Assembly (NCBI GenBank): GCA_033852115.1
Contig: JAWSVE010000005.1
Coordinates: 1-64,000 of the forward strand
DNA length: 64,000 bases
Reading direction: 5' to 3'
DNA from: JAWSVE01 sp033852115
Lineage (GTDB): Bacteria > Pseudomonadota > Gammaproteobacteria > Pseudomonadales > Cellvibrionaceae
A program made the position numbers and the translations under genes. The notes under the pieces are model-generated. The model was not told the origin of the DNA. It saw only the letters and a program-made list of their open reading frames with translations, and ran no database searches. Of this stretch, positions 43,763 to 53,129 are shown piece by piece; positions within the stretch are counted from its first letter, which is position 1; each line of letters opens with the position of its first letter.

Positions 43763-45802
43763 TTAGTCGACTTCGACCTGAAGCTGCTCGCTCTCATTGA
43801 GGATCAAGTTGAGCGTATCGATTAGCTCTCTGAACACAAGAGGTTTAGTCAGATAAGATCGGAAGCCCGCTTTTAACCCGCGATCAATATCATGGGCCAT
43901 CGCATTTGCCGAAAGTGCAATCACGGGGATCCCAATCGTTGAAGGGTCTTGTTGAAGGACCTTAAGCGCCTCATAGCCATCAAGCCCAGGCAAGTTGATA
44001 TCAAGAATAATGATATCTGGCTGTTCCGTTCGCGCCATAAACAAACCACTAAACGCTTCGTTTGCTGTGAGCAATTCGATTTGCTCAAAACGATCCAACA
44101 ACTGTTCCATCAAACGTAAATTGGACGCGTTGTCCTCAATATACAGCACACGTTTATTAATCTGGCTGCTGAATTCAATATCGCCTTGCGGTTCCACTGT
44201 TTGACTAGCCGATTTCGATTTGTCAGCCGTCCACTCTTCCGAGCGCACCAGGGTCACGCCAAAACAAGTCCCCTCTCCGAGGCGGCTACAAAAATCCAAC
44301 TCGCCCCCCATCATTTCGACAAGTTGTTTAGTAATGACTAGCCCGACACCCGATCCCTCGGTGGTACTATCTTCCGCCCCTAAACGATTAAACGGTTCAA
44401 ATACTGCTTCTTTTTGCGAATCAGGAATACCATACCCGGTATCTTGAACTTGGATAATAAGTGTGTGATCGTCATTGGCTAAAAATGATATATCTACTGA
44501 GCCTTGATCACGATTGTATTTGATACCGTTACTAATAAGGTTGAGTAATACTTGTTTCAACCGCACCGCATCTGCATGGATGTAGATAGTTTCTAGCCCT
44601 GCTGTATTCACATTGAGCTCAATTCCGCGTTCATCAGCCTGAGGCTGCATTAACACAACACACTCTTCAACCACTCGAATGGGTAAGACAGGTTCAAGTG
44701 ATAACGTTATATTCCCAGACTCAATTTTAGCAAGATCCAATACATCATTGATCAGCTGCAACAAATGCTGACCTGCCTTGCGAATCTCACGAATATTTTC
44801 CCGCTGCCCATGGGTTATGTTTTGCTCGAAGTCGAACAGCTGTGAAAAGCCCAAGATAGCATTCAGCGGGGTGCGTAGCTCGTGACTCATACTGGATAAA
44901 AATTCTGACTTAGCCTGGTTCGCTCGCTCGGCAGCCTCTTTAGCTTTTAACATCCCGGCCTCGGCATTTTTCAGCGCTGTGATATCCATATTGGTGCCGG
45001 AAAAGGCCAGCATATTCCCTTCGTCGTCAAAGGTTGCTTGTCCTCTAGCGCGAATCCAATATTGCTTGCCGCCCCCTCCCATAACTCGATACTCGACATC
45101 AAAGGGCTCTTCGTTTCGGGCGTGCTTTTTCAACGCATCACGAAACATATTGATATCTTCAGGGTGAATCTGATTTTGGAAGCTCTTAAAGTAGTCGACC
45201 CCTTTGTGCATATCGCCTTCATTGACAGGCAAACCGATCTGTTCAAAGCAGCGTTTAGAGAAAAAGAAATTATTATCTTCCGACGACCACTCCCAAATAC
45301 CATCGTTTGAAGAGTTAATTATTCGCCACTGCCTAGCTTCACTTCGCCGAGCCAGGTCTTCCGCATTCTTAAGGCGGGTCACATCAAAGTTAATACCAGA
45401 TAGAAAAACTACCCGCCCGCGTTCATCCCGGACAGAATCTGCCAGACATTGCGTCCATAGATAGCTTCCATCCTTTGCTTTTACCCGCCACGTGCCATCA
45501 ATTTTTGCTTTGGTTTTCATGTGACGAACGACGCCCGCTTTTGCTTCCTCCAGATCGTCCGGGTGGATCAATTCACTAATTTGATCGGCGTGTGTAATAT
45601 TGGGGGCGTCGTCTTCACCATAGCCGAGCAGATCCCAAAACTCTCCGCTCCAATCGAAATCATTGTTACGTAAATCCCACTCCCAAAAGCCGTAACCACT
45701 ACTGGAATTAAAAATTCGTAAGTGGCGCGCTACCATCGCCTTTAACTCGTCGATACCCAATGAATCGAGTTCTTCGTCGGACATCCAAATTCGTTTAGCC
45801 AT
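43763..45802 (-). CDS. Soluble hybrid histidine kinase with two PAS domains
   Basis: This is a 679-residue cytoplasmic hybrid sensor kinase. Domains in order are PAS/PAC 1 (about 20-145), PAS/PAC 2 (about 150-275), HisKA with FLSSMSHELRTPLNAI (about 310-325), HATPase with N-box NLISNGIKYN, G1 DTGYGIP and G2 GSGVGLV (about 400-510), and a receiver (about 550-670) with EDN, the phospho-acceptor in IILDINLPG and the Lys in LTKPL. No membrane segments are present. Both PAS domains begin with the W-E-W-D type cap that often binds small ligands or flavin, but this is not proof. The gene stands alone on its strand. Confidence 0.9.
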   Translation of the reverse strand: MAKRIWMSDEELDSLGIDELKAMVARHLRIFNSSSGYGFWEWDLRNNDFDWSGEFWDLLGYGEDDAPNITHADQISELIHPDDLEEAKAGVVRHMKTKAKIDGTWRVKAKDGSYLWTQCLADSVRDERGRVVFLSGINFDVTRLKNAEDLARRSEARQWRIINSSNDGIWEWSSEDNNFFFSKRCFEQIGLPVNEGDMHKGVDYFKSFQNQIHPEDINMFRDALKKHARNEEPFDVEYRVMGGGGKQYWIRARGQATFDDEGNMLAFSGTNMDITALKNAEAGMLKAKEAAERANQAKSEFLSSMSHELRTPLNAILGFSQLFDFEQNITHGQRENIREIRKAGQHLLQLINDVLDLAKIESGNITLSLEPVLPIRVVEECVVLMQPQADERGIELNVNTAGLETIYIHADAVRLKQVLLNLISNGIKYNRDQGSVDISFLANDDHTLIIQVQDTGYGIPDSQKEAVFEPFNRLGAEDSTTEGSGVGLVITKQLVEMMGGELDFCSRLGEGTCFGVTLVRSEEWTADKSKSASQTVEPQGDIEFSSQINKRVLYIEDNASNLRLMEQLLDRFEQIELLTANEAFSGLFMARTEQPDIIILDINLPGLDGYEALKVLQQDPSTIGIPVIALSANAMAHDIDRGLKAGFRSYLTKPLVFRELIDTLNLILNESEQLQVEVD

Positions 45803-45887
45803 TGTGTTTATTTTCCGGTCATTCAATATTGCGCTAGTCGCGAGGACGAGCCCCACGATACAGCTTAACGTTTTTCAGCCGCGCCCT

Positions 45888-45931
45888 TTAGTTAATACGC
45901 CTTTCCAACTTAGTTAATACACCTTTCCAAC
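45888..45931. repeat. Two tandem copies of a 22-bp unit
   Basis: Two adjacent copies (45888-45909 and 45910-45931) differ at a single base. They lie between the PAS hybrid kinase and the small frame at 46008. Two copies are too few for a satellite; a slippage duplication or a paired binding site are both possible. Confidence 0.75.
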
Positions 45932-46007
45932 CTAACAACTCGGTGACTTGTGCCTATACTCAAAATAAAGGTCCTGAATAAGGACCATATTGGAATGGAG
46001 AAAACGC

Positions 46008-46202
46008 ATGCTATCAACAATAGGCCAAGTCTTCATTACGCTTGCTGAGAATTTGATCCCATTTGATATTGATTCAAACCACCCGACCGCACTATCTACT
46101 GATAGAAAAATCAGCACACACATCCCACAAAACGATTTTAGCGCCACGCCTGGTGACGAGAAAGTCCTTAACCCACCAGCTTCTTCACAGCAACTTCACT
46201 AA
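46008..46202 (+). CDS. Possible small protein (64 aa)
   Basis: This 64-residue frame starts at an ATG eight bases after an excellent GGAG site. It has a moderately hydrophobic N-terminal half (MLSTIGQVFITLAENLIPF) and a polar Ser/Pro-rich rest. No family is recognised and nothing else argues for coding. It lies in a stretch without other genes and is followed by a 170-base gap. A short palindrome, GGTCCT-gaata-AGGACC (45970-45986), lies just upstream and could be a regulator site. Confidence 0.4.
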   Translation: MLSTIGQVFITLAENLIPFDIDSNHPTALSTDRKISTHIPQNDFSATPGDEKVLNPPASSQQLH

Positions 46203-46372
46203 CGCTACCCATTCGCTCGTACAACATTCGAAAATCAATAGGGCATATCCAATAATTGAAAGGTTTTCGTATCTGTGTGTGGCAAGCCAATAGCTCATGA
46301 CTACACTTAAATGAGCATACTTCACAATATGGGGCCGCTAACCATCCCCTAATTGAGATATACCAGCACTCG

Positions 46373-47410
46373 ATGTATAGGATAACGAGCATTAACAGGG
46401 AACGCACCTCTCACGCCAACCAGAGAAATCATGTTGCCGTCAAGCTTCGCCTGCCATATGAGCCCAGGCAACGTCGCAGTGGAGCAATCGCGCGCTCAGC
46501 GTTTGCTACCCTTGCGGCGTGCTGTGCGATGCTGATGAGTTCTCTGGCCTTGAGTGAAAACCGGCTCACCGTGCTCTATCCAGAAATTCGAGACCCTTAC
46601 CGACAAATTTTCATGCACATGATAGAGGGAATCGAAGAAGCCTCCTCTATTCCTGTCATCGCACATGAACTCGCCCGAGGCGAAACTGAACAAACTGTTG
46701 GAGAATTGATTTCTCAAGGGTCCAACGCAGGCGTTATTGCCCTAGGGAAACGCAGCATTGATGCGCTTGGCAAGCAACAGAGCATCCCTATCATTATGGG
46801 TGCAGCCATCCTAAAGCCCGACACCAGTCACTACATCGGCATCACCTTGAACCCCGACCCATCCCAGGTCTTTGGTCTAGCTGTAGAGTTGCAACCTAAC
46901 CTCAAAAACATTTACGTCGTTTACAACCCCAGCTTAAGCGACTGGACGATCCAACAAGCCGCCAAACAAGCTAAAGCGCTAGGGTTAACGCTTCACACCT
47001 ACCCAGTCGACAGTATGCAAGATGCCGCCATGGCCTATCGAACGATCCAAGAAAGCATGAATTCGGACACCGACGGTCTGTGGCTTCCAATTGGCGCACC
47101 TTCGAGGGATAAATCGATTTTACAGCGAATTCTTGAAACTGCCTGGGCCAAAAACCAAATGGTATTTTCGAGCAACTTGTCTGACGTGAAGCGCGGCGCA
47201 CTGTTTGCGCTATATCCCAACAATTTTGGCATGGGTAAAGATCTCGTCCGCTTACTTGAAACTGCCTCAACGAGCGAGATCGAGAAAAACCATATTGCGT
47301 TTTCGACGTCACTTAACAAAGCCGTAAATCGGCGCGCGGCCGAACACCTGGGCATTCGTTTAACCAAGAATGATCTAGAAGCTTATGAATTTGTATATCC
47401 ATCTAAATAG
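46373..47410 (+). CDS. ABC transporter substrate-binding-protein family (PF04392-like)
   Basis: From the ATG at 46373 the protein is 345 residues long. The N-terminus has about 40 polar, Arg-rich residues before a hydrophobic core ending near SLALSE (about 60), so it is either a long export signal or the start is mis-set; no better in-frame start is visible. The rest resembles the ABC_sub_bind family (two-lobed; VIALGKRSIDAL, VFSSNLSDVKRGALFALYPNNFGMGKDLVRL). No permease or ATPase gene is nearby. It shares a base with the GTG-containing start region of the large signalling protein and is probably its periplasmic sensor partner (inference). Confidence 0.8.
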   Translation: MYRITSINRERTSHANQRNHVAVKLRLPYEPRQRRSGAIARSAFATLAACCAMLMSSLALSENRLTVLYPEIRDPYRQIFMHMIEGIEEASSIPVIAHELARGETEQTVGELISQGSNAGVIALGKRSIDALGKQQSIPIIMGAAILKPDTSHYIGITLNPDPSQVFGLAVELQPNLKNIYVVYNPSLSDWTIQQAAKQAKALGLTLHTYPVDSMQDAAMAYRTIQESMNSDTDGLWLPIGAPSRDKSILQRILETAWAKNQMVFSSNLSDVKRGALFALYPNNFGMGKDLVRLLETASTSEIEKNHIAFSTSLNKAVNRRAAEHLGIRLTKNDLEAYEFVYPSK

Positions 47411-47418
47411 TGGTGCTG

Positions 47419-50400
47419 ATGACTAACCCATTTCAGCAATTACAAGCGAAGATGAGTTTTCGCCAACTAATAATCCTAGTCATTACACTAGGCATTATTT
47501 GCTTGGCTATTGCCTCTTCAATCATTATTTCGACGATTACAGAACGAAAACTCAACAACCTACTTCAAGAAGAAGGCACAACGATAGCCGAAAATTTCGC
47601 TACCCAAAGTACCCTTGCCTTGTTATACCAAAGTAGCGAAACCGCCGCTGACGCCGTATCGAATTTACTGGCATTTCCAAGTGTTAGTGGGGGAAGCATT
47701 ATTACAGCCAGTGGAGAAATATTGTTTCAACAGGGGGATAAATCAAGCAACCATATTCCCAACGATAGCTTCGAAACAATTGTCGAAACTGAAAACGCGT
47801 GGTATTTCCGTAAGCCGGTATACGCAGGCAATGATTCATTGAATGACGATTCAGCGGCCCTTGTTGACCTGAATAACCTTGAAAGCGAGCAAGAACTTGC
47901 TGGGTTTGTCGAAATTGTTATTAGTAAGGACGCAATGCGTGCATTAAGCACGAGCCTTTCGAAAAACAACTTAATCGTGTCAGCGATCGCTGCCAGCCTT
48001 CTGCTTATTGCTCTATACGGTATAACTAATCTAGTAACCAAACCAATTCGCGCTCTTTCTCAAGAAATGAACCGAGCCGAGCGAGGTGACTCAGGTATCC
48101 GAGCTACGCTCGCAGGCTCGAAAGATATCATCGCGATGGAAGTTGCCTTCAACACAATGATGGAAACATTGGAATCGCGTGAAGACGAGCTAAAAAGAGC
48201 CCGCGATACCGCGTTAGCTTCCGCCCGAGTGAAGGGTGAATTCGCCACGACGGTTAGTCATGAGCTACGTACGCCGATGAATGGCGTCATGGGTATGCTG
48301 GAGCTGTTAAATGCAATGGATCTAACAGAGGAACAAAAGGAGTACATCAATATTGCTCGCACTTCGGGTGAAGAGCTACTGGTACTTATTGATGACATCC
48401 TCGACTTCTCGAAAATTGAATCTGGGAAACTTAAACTTCACAGCAGTTTATTCGACCCCATTGAGATGGTTAGAGGTATCACTGAACTTCTTTCACCTCA
48501 AGCTCAGCAGAAAAAATTGTCGATCAATTATCAAATCGACGAAAGTGTTCCTAAGTCACTGTTCGCAGACTCAGGAAGAATAAGACAAGTACTGATCAAC
48601 CTGGTCGGCAATGCAATTAAGTTTACACATCAGGGTAATATTGAAATCAGGCTATCGACCACCGAACAAAGCACCTCAAAAACTAGCCATCAAGACAGCA
48701 GCCACTCGCAGACATTACTCAAAGTAGAAGTTGAAGACAGCGGCATAGGTATCCACAAGGATGCTCAAGAAAAAATCTTCGAAGCCTTTTCTCAAGCGGA
48801 TGGCTCAACCACACGCGAATTTGGAGGCACAGGGCTCGGCTTAGCCATTTGCAGTCAGCTCATAAAGTTAATCGGCGGAAAGATAGGTGTTGTTTCAGAA
48901 CCCAATAAAGGTAGCTGCTTCTGGTTTACAATCCCGATTGCCGATGGAAGTGATATGACCCCGAGCACGTCCATTCCGGACGAACTCACTGGGATGCGGG
49001 TTCTCATTGTCAGCCGTAGCACAGATAGCTGCCACTCTCTGATTAACACTTTTGTAGGATGGGAAGCTGCTCAGCGCACCACATCCCATTCTAAAGAGGC
49101 ACTAACTCTACTGGATTATGCTGCCACTGCGGGAAAACCCTATGATGTGGTTGTTATTGACACTCCACTGCCCGGAGGAGACGAAATACAACTGATTCTA
49201 CGTATTGCGGCTTCGCCAAAATTGTCCAACATTCACGTGTTACTATTATCGCACACGCCGCAGGATAACCTTCCAGATAACACCACCTGCATGCCGAAAT
49301 CCCCTAGCACCGCACAGCTCGAGAAAACATTAATCGCATTACTGGGAAATGACAAACGTACCACTGAAAAAGTAGCTGCCACGGCTAAAAACCTATCAGG
49401 CAGCAAAGTTTTGGTCGTTGAAGATAACAAAACAAATCAAAAAGTTGCTCAAGGTTTATTAAACAAACTAGGGATCAAGTCTGCAATTAGTGAAAACGGT
49501 GCTGAAGCATTAATCGAACTGTCGAAAAATGCATATGACCTAGTTTTAATGGATTGCAACATGCCACAAATGAATGGCTATACAGCCAGTCAAATCATTC
49601 GTGGCAAAGCCTCAGAGTTTCAGAACATACCGATTATTGCACTAACTGCACAAGCTGGACCACTTGATGTCAACCGGTGCCTAACGGCAGGGATGAATGA
49701 CTATCTATCTAAACCCATTTTTCTCGACGCGCTACGCGAGAAACTGGAACAGTGGTTGGTCGGCAAACATAGCGGCATATCGGAAAGCGGCTCTACGCAC
49801 AGCAAAGATAGTAGTTCCGGTGAGATTATCGACGATGAAGATCTAGACCCTGACGCTTTAGATAACTTGCGAGAGCAACTGGGAAGTCAATTTAACGTCT
49901 ACATCAAGACGTACCTAGAAGACACACCCCGCTATATCGATAATTTAGCTGCAGCGTTGGCCAACACTGACGATAAACAGGCAAAATACTTTGCGCAGAT
50001 TATCAAGGGAAGCGCCAGCAACCTGGGCGCGAGAAGCCTGGAAAAATTATGCTCACACATAACCGGGAATATTAGCCGCTACAGTAAACTAGATATCGAC
50101 CACCTAGTTGATGAAATACATGCGACTTTTGATAAGGTACACAGATCGGTTCTCGAATATGCTTCCGGAATTGATGGCGCCATACCAACAAAGGATGACA
50201 AACCTCGTATAATGATTGTGGATGATGATACAAGTTCACGTATTATCATGCAGAGTGTTCTGGAAAAAGACGGCTATATCGTTACAGAAGTCAATAATGG
50301 CGCTGAAGCGATTCTCGCATGCCAAGAATCCATGCCCGATCTAATCATCATGGATGCCATGATGCCAGTGATGGATGGTTTTACTGCAAGTGAGAGAATC

Positions 50401-51909
50401 TTGTCTATCAATAGTGACTCACTACCGTCTATATTAATGATTACTTCTCTAAACGACGAAGGGACATTAGAGCGCGCCTTTAACGCTGGAGCGACGGACT
50501 TCATCTTGAAGCCCATCAATATGACCATTTTGCGACAACGTGTATCTCGATTAACACACACAGGCCATATTGATAGACACATTCACCAGCTAGCCTATTA
50601 CGATAATCTAACCTCCTTGCCCAACAGAACATTTTTTGTCGAACGCAGTAAAAACTTGCTGGAAAAAGCAATACAGGAACAGGCAATGGTTGCTGTCATG
50701 TTCCTGGACTTAGATCGATTCAAATTAATTAACGAATCAAAAGGGCATGAAGCTGGGGACGTACTTCTCAAAAACTTTTCTAAGCGATTAGAAGGTTGTG
50801 TTCGCTCTGCTGACATTGTTGCGAGATTAGGCGGCGATGAGTTTACGGTAGTCCTTAGCAACATTAATGATAGAACAGACGCTATCCGTGTAGCCGATAA
50901 AATTCTTGAAGAACTTAAAGAGCCAATTGCTTTTCTAGAACATAAAACATTAGTTTCTAGTAGCATCGGGATCGCCACCTTCCCAGAAGATGGCGACACC
51001 ATCAATGAACTAATGAAGCACGCCGACACAGCCATGTTTCATGCGAAAGCTAAAGGTGGAAAATGCTCCATGCTATATTCGAAAAGCATGGAATCCGATA
51101 TCAACAAGCAAATCGAGCTGGAAGTAGAAATACGCGACGCCATCGAACACAATCAATTTGAACTCTATTATCAGCCTCAAATCGATGCTCGCACAGGCGC
51201 GCTGTCAGGCATGGAAGCCTTAATACGATGGAATCATCCCGAGCGAGGATTTATACCACCTTTAGAGTTCATACCTTTTGCTGAACAAAGTGACCTAATC
51301 ACACGCATTGGCGAGTGGGTTTTAAACGCCGCTTGCAATCAGCAAAGCCGTTGGCTAAAGCAAGGCTTTAATCCGGTACCGATTGCAGTGAATGTTTCAG
51401 GGCGCGAGCTAAACGGTTCTGTTTTATTCAATCGAGTCAAAAGCGCACTAGAGAGAACCGAAATTCCACCCTCGCTTATTAAGCTGGAAATCACGGAAGA
51501 TACACTGGCCGAATGCGACGAGAACACTAGTCAACACTTACGCGAGTTAAAAAACCTAGGGACTCACCTAGCGATTGATGACTTTGGAACCGGGTATTCA
51601 TCCCTCAGTTATCTAAAGATGTTTCCTGTCGACACATTAAAAATTGACCGCAGTTTCGTCCAGGATCTACCCCAAGATGCGAATAGTATTGCCATTATCT
51701 CCGGCATCATCGCCCTGGGGCATAGCTTAAATTTAACAATCGTCGCGGAGGGGGTAGAGACAGAAGAGCAGCTCAACTGCTTGAGCGAAAATGGATGCGA
51801 TGTCATCCAGGGCTATTACATGAGCAAGCCATTACCGGCGCAAGATTTAGAACAATGGATTATCGACAAGAATGTTCACCCCGGCTACGCGAATGGTAAC
51901 CGAGGCTGA
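47419..51909 (+). CDS. Giant hybrid histidine kinase with GGDEF and EAL domains
   Basis: The membrane-bound protein has about 1,496 residues. Two transmembrane segments (about 18-40 and 180-202) bracket a periplasmic domain. Then come HAMP, HisKA (TTVSHELRTPMNG, about 270-285), HATPase (NLVGNAIKFT, GGTGLGLAI), a degenerate receiver, a receiver with VLVVEDN and MDCNMP, an Hpt-like segment, a third receiver (IMIVDDD, MDAMMP), GGDEF (RLGGDEFTVV with an RSAD inhibitory site five residues before it) and EAL (MEALIRW, DDFGTGYSSL, VAEGVE). The active residues of both c-di-GMP domains are intact, but the Hpt acceptor His is replaced by Gln. The start is ATG 47419; GTGs at 47410 and 47413 are alternatives. 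It is coupled to the upstream binding protein. Confidence 0.93.
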   Translation: MTNPFQQLQAKMSFRQLIILVITLGIICLAIASSIIISTITERKLNNLLQEEGTTIAENFATQSTLALLYQSSETAADAVSNLLAFPSVSGGSIITASGEILFQQGDKSSNHIPNDSFETIVETENAWYFRKPVYAGNDSLNDDSAALVDLNNLESEQELAGFVEIVISKDAMRALSTSLSKNNLIVSAIAASLLLIALYGITNLVTKPIRALSQEMNRAERGDSGIRATLAGSKDIIAMEVAFNTMMETLESREDELKRARDTALASARVKGEFATTVSHELRTPMNGVMGMLELLNAMDLTEEQKEYINIARTSGEELLVLIDDILDFSKIESGKLKLHSSLFDPIEMVRGITELLSPQAQQKKLSINYQIDESVPKSLFADSGRIRQVLINLVGNAIKFTHQGNIEIRLSTTEQSTSKTSHQDSSHSQTLLKVEVEDSGIGIHKDAQEKIFEAFSQADGSTTREFGGTGLGLAICSQLIKLIGGKIGVVSEPNKGSCFWFTIPIADGSDMTPSTSIPDELTGMRVLIVSRSTDSCHSLINTFVGWEAAQRTTSHSKEALTLLDYAATAGKPYDVVVIDTPLPGGDEIQLILRIAASPKLSNIHVLLLSHTPQDNLPDNTTCMPKSPSTAQLEKTLIALLGNDKRTTEKVAATAKNLSGSKVLVVEDNKTNQKVAQGLLNKLGIKSAISENGAEALIELSKNAYDLVLMDCNMPQMNGYTASQIIRGKASEFQNIPIIALTAQAGPLDVNRCLTAGMNDYLSKPIFLDALREKLEQWLVGKHSGISESGSTHSKDSSSGEIIDDEDLDPDALDNLREQLGSQFNVYIKTYLEDTPRYIDNLAAALANTDDKQAKYFAQIIKGSASNLGARSLEKLCSHITGNISRYSKLDIDHLVDEIHATFDKVHRSVLEYASGIDGAIPTKDDKPRIMIVDDDTSSRIIMQSVLEKDGYIVTEVNNGAEAILACQESMPDLIIMDAMMPVMDGFTASERILSINSDSLPSILMITSLNDEGTLERAFNAGATDFILKPINMTILRQRVSRLTHTGHIDRHIHQLAYYDNLTSLPNRTFFVERSKNLLEKAIQEQAMVAVMFLDLDRFKLINESKGHEAGDVLLKNFSKRLEGCVRSADIVARLGGDEFTVVLSNINDRTDAIRVADKILEELKEPIAFLEHKTLVSSSIGIATFPEDGDTINELMKHADTAMFHAKAKGGKCSMLYSKSMESDINKQIELEVEIRDAIEHNQFELYYQPQIDARTGALSGMEALIRWNHPERGFIPPLEFIPFAEQSDLITRIGEWVLNAACNQQSRWLKQGFNPVPIAVNVSGRELNGSVLFNRVKSALERTEIPPSLIKLEITEDTLAECDENTSQHLRELKNLGTHLAIDDFGTGYSSLSYLKMFPVDTLKIDRSFVQDLPQDANSIAIISGIIALGHSLNLTIVAEGVETEEQLNCLSENGCDVIQGYYMSKPLPAQDLEQWIIDKNVHPGYANGNRG

Positions 51910-51930
51910 CGTAAAGACCTAAGTGATTAA

Positions 51931-53079
51931 CTAGGGTATTTCCTCGAACTCCGCACCCTCTTTCACTGGCACAATCATATCTTCTTTTTGAATATGCAAT
52001 GCTACAAGCGTATTGGCTGAAACATAGATAGAAGAATACGTCCCCACAACAATACCGACAATTAGCGCCAGCGCGAAACCACTAATCGCTTCGCCACCAA
52101 AAATAAACAACGCGCCCAGAACCAATAACGTCGTCAGTGATGTCACCAATGTACGACCAAGGGTCTGAGTAAGGGATGTATTAATAATGTCCATCGGCTC
52201 CATCTGGCGAATCTTACGAAAATTTTCTCGAATTCTATCGGACACAACAATTGTGTCGTTTAGTGAATAGCCGATCACGGCAAGAATCGCAGCAAATACT
52301 GTTAGATCGAAATCAAAATGAAAAAACGAGAAAACACCCAACGTAATAATGACATCATGAATTAGCGCCGCCACCGCACCAAAGGAAAACTTATACTGAA
52401 AACGAAAGGCGACGTAGATCATCACGATCAACAGCGAGACTAACATGCCCATCATGGCATTTTCGAACATCTCTGCACCGACTTGCGAATCAACACTTTC
52501 ACTATAATTCAGCGTCACTTCTTGAGCAGCTGCTTGAGCCAAGGTATCAACCAACATTGCCGTCATCGCATCGCCAAAAGTTTTCGAGAAATAGACGTTC
52601 GTCACACCCTCTTCTTGCTTAACTTCCACTGCATCAAAAAATTTTGACGGGAACAGCTCACCAACAACCTGCTTGAGGTTATTCGCATCACTCAGCGCCA
52701 GCTTAACTTCGTAACCCTGAGTTCGCTTTTCGATTTCATTAATGGTTGCGCCAGGTATTAAGGTATTTAAACGCGATGAAATTCCCTCAAGCGCAACATC
52801 TTCTAAGGTTCCATGGAAGCGAATCATTACTTCGGTTTCGGCGCCAAAGTACACGACGGTCGCATCCCTAAAGCCCGCTTCAGTAATTGAGGAGCGTGCC
52901 TTATCCAGGTCGGCAGGACTAGAGTATGTAACTTCGACCTGTGTTCCGCCTAAGAAGTCCAACCCTAAATTAAGCCCTCGAAATGCCAGCGAAGCAATCG
53001 ACGCCAAAACCAAAGCTATTGACAAAAAAGCGGCTAGCTTTCGCTGCCCCATAAAGTTAATAATCTTTGCGTCACTCAT
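51931..53079 (-). CDS. secF: Protein translocase accessory subunit SecF
   Basis: The 382-residue inner-membrane protein has six transmembrane segments and a periplasmic loop of about 140 residues. GLDFLGGTQVEV near the N-terminus and GYSLNDTIVVSDRIREN in the second half are family signatures. With SecD it uses the proton-motive force to help protein export. It lies 50 bases downstream of secD on the same strand, the standard operon. The length is at the long end for SecF. Confidence 0.96.
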   Translation of the reverse strand: MSDAKIINFMGQRKLAAFLSIALVLASIASLAFRGLNLGLDFLGGTQVEVTYSSPADLDKARSSITEAGFRDATVVYFGAETEVMIRFHGTLEDVALEGISSRLNTLIPGATINEIEKRTQGYEVKLALSDANNLKQVVGELFPSKFFDAVEVKQEEGVTNVYFSKTFGDAMTAMLVDTLAQAAAQEVTLNYSESVDSQVGAEMFENAMMGMLVSLLIVMIYVAFRFQYKFSFGAVAALIHDVIITLGVFSFFHFDFDLTVFAAILAVIGYSLNDTIVVSDRIRENFRKIRQMEPMDIINTSLTQTLGRTLVTSLTTLLVLGALFIFGGEAISGFALALIVGIVVGTYSSIYVSANTLVALHIQKEDMIVPVKEGAEFEEIP

Positions 53080-53129
53080 ATTATTCTCATCAAAAATTCG
53101 TTGTAGATTGCGATTAAAGATAACGCTAA

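Noticed and set aside
45888..45931. A minisatellite or CRISPR-like repeat
   Set aside because: Only two directly adjacent copies exist, with no spacers.
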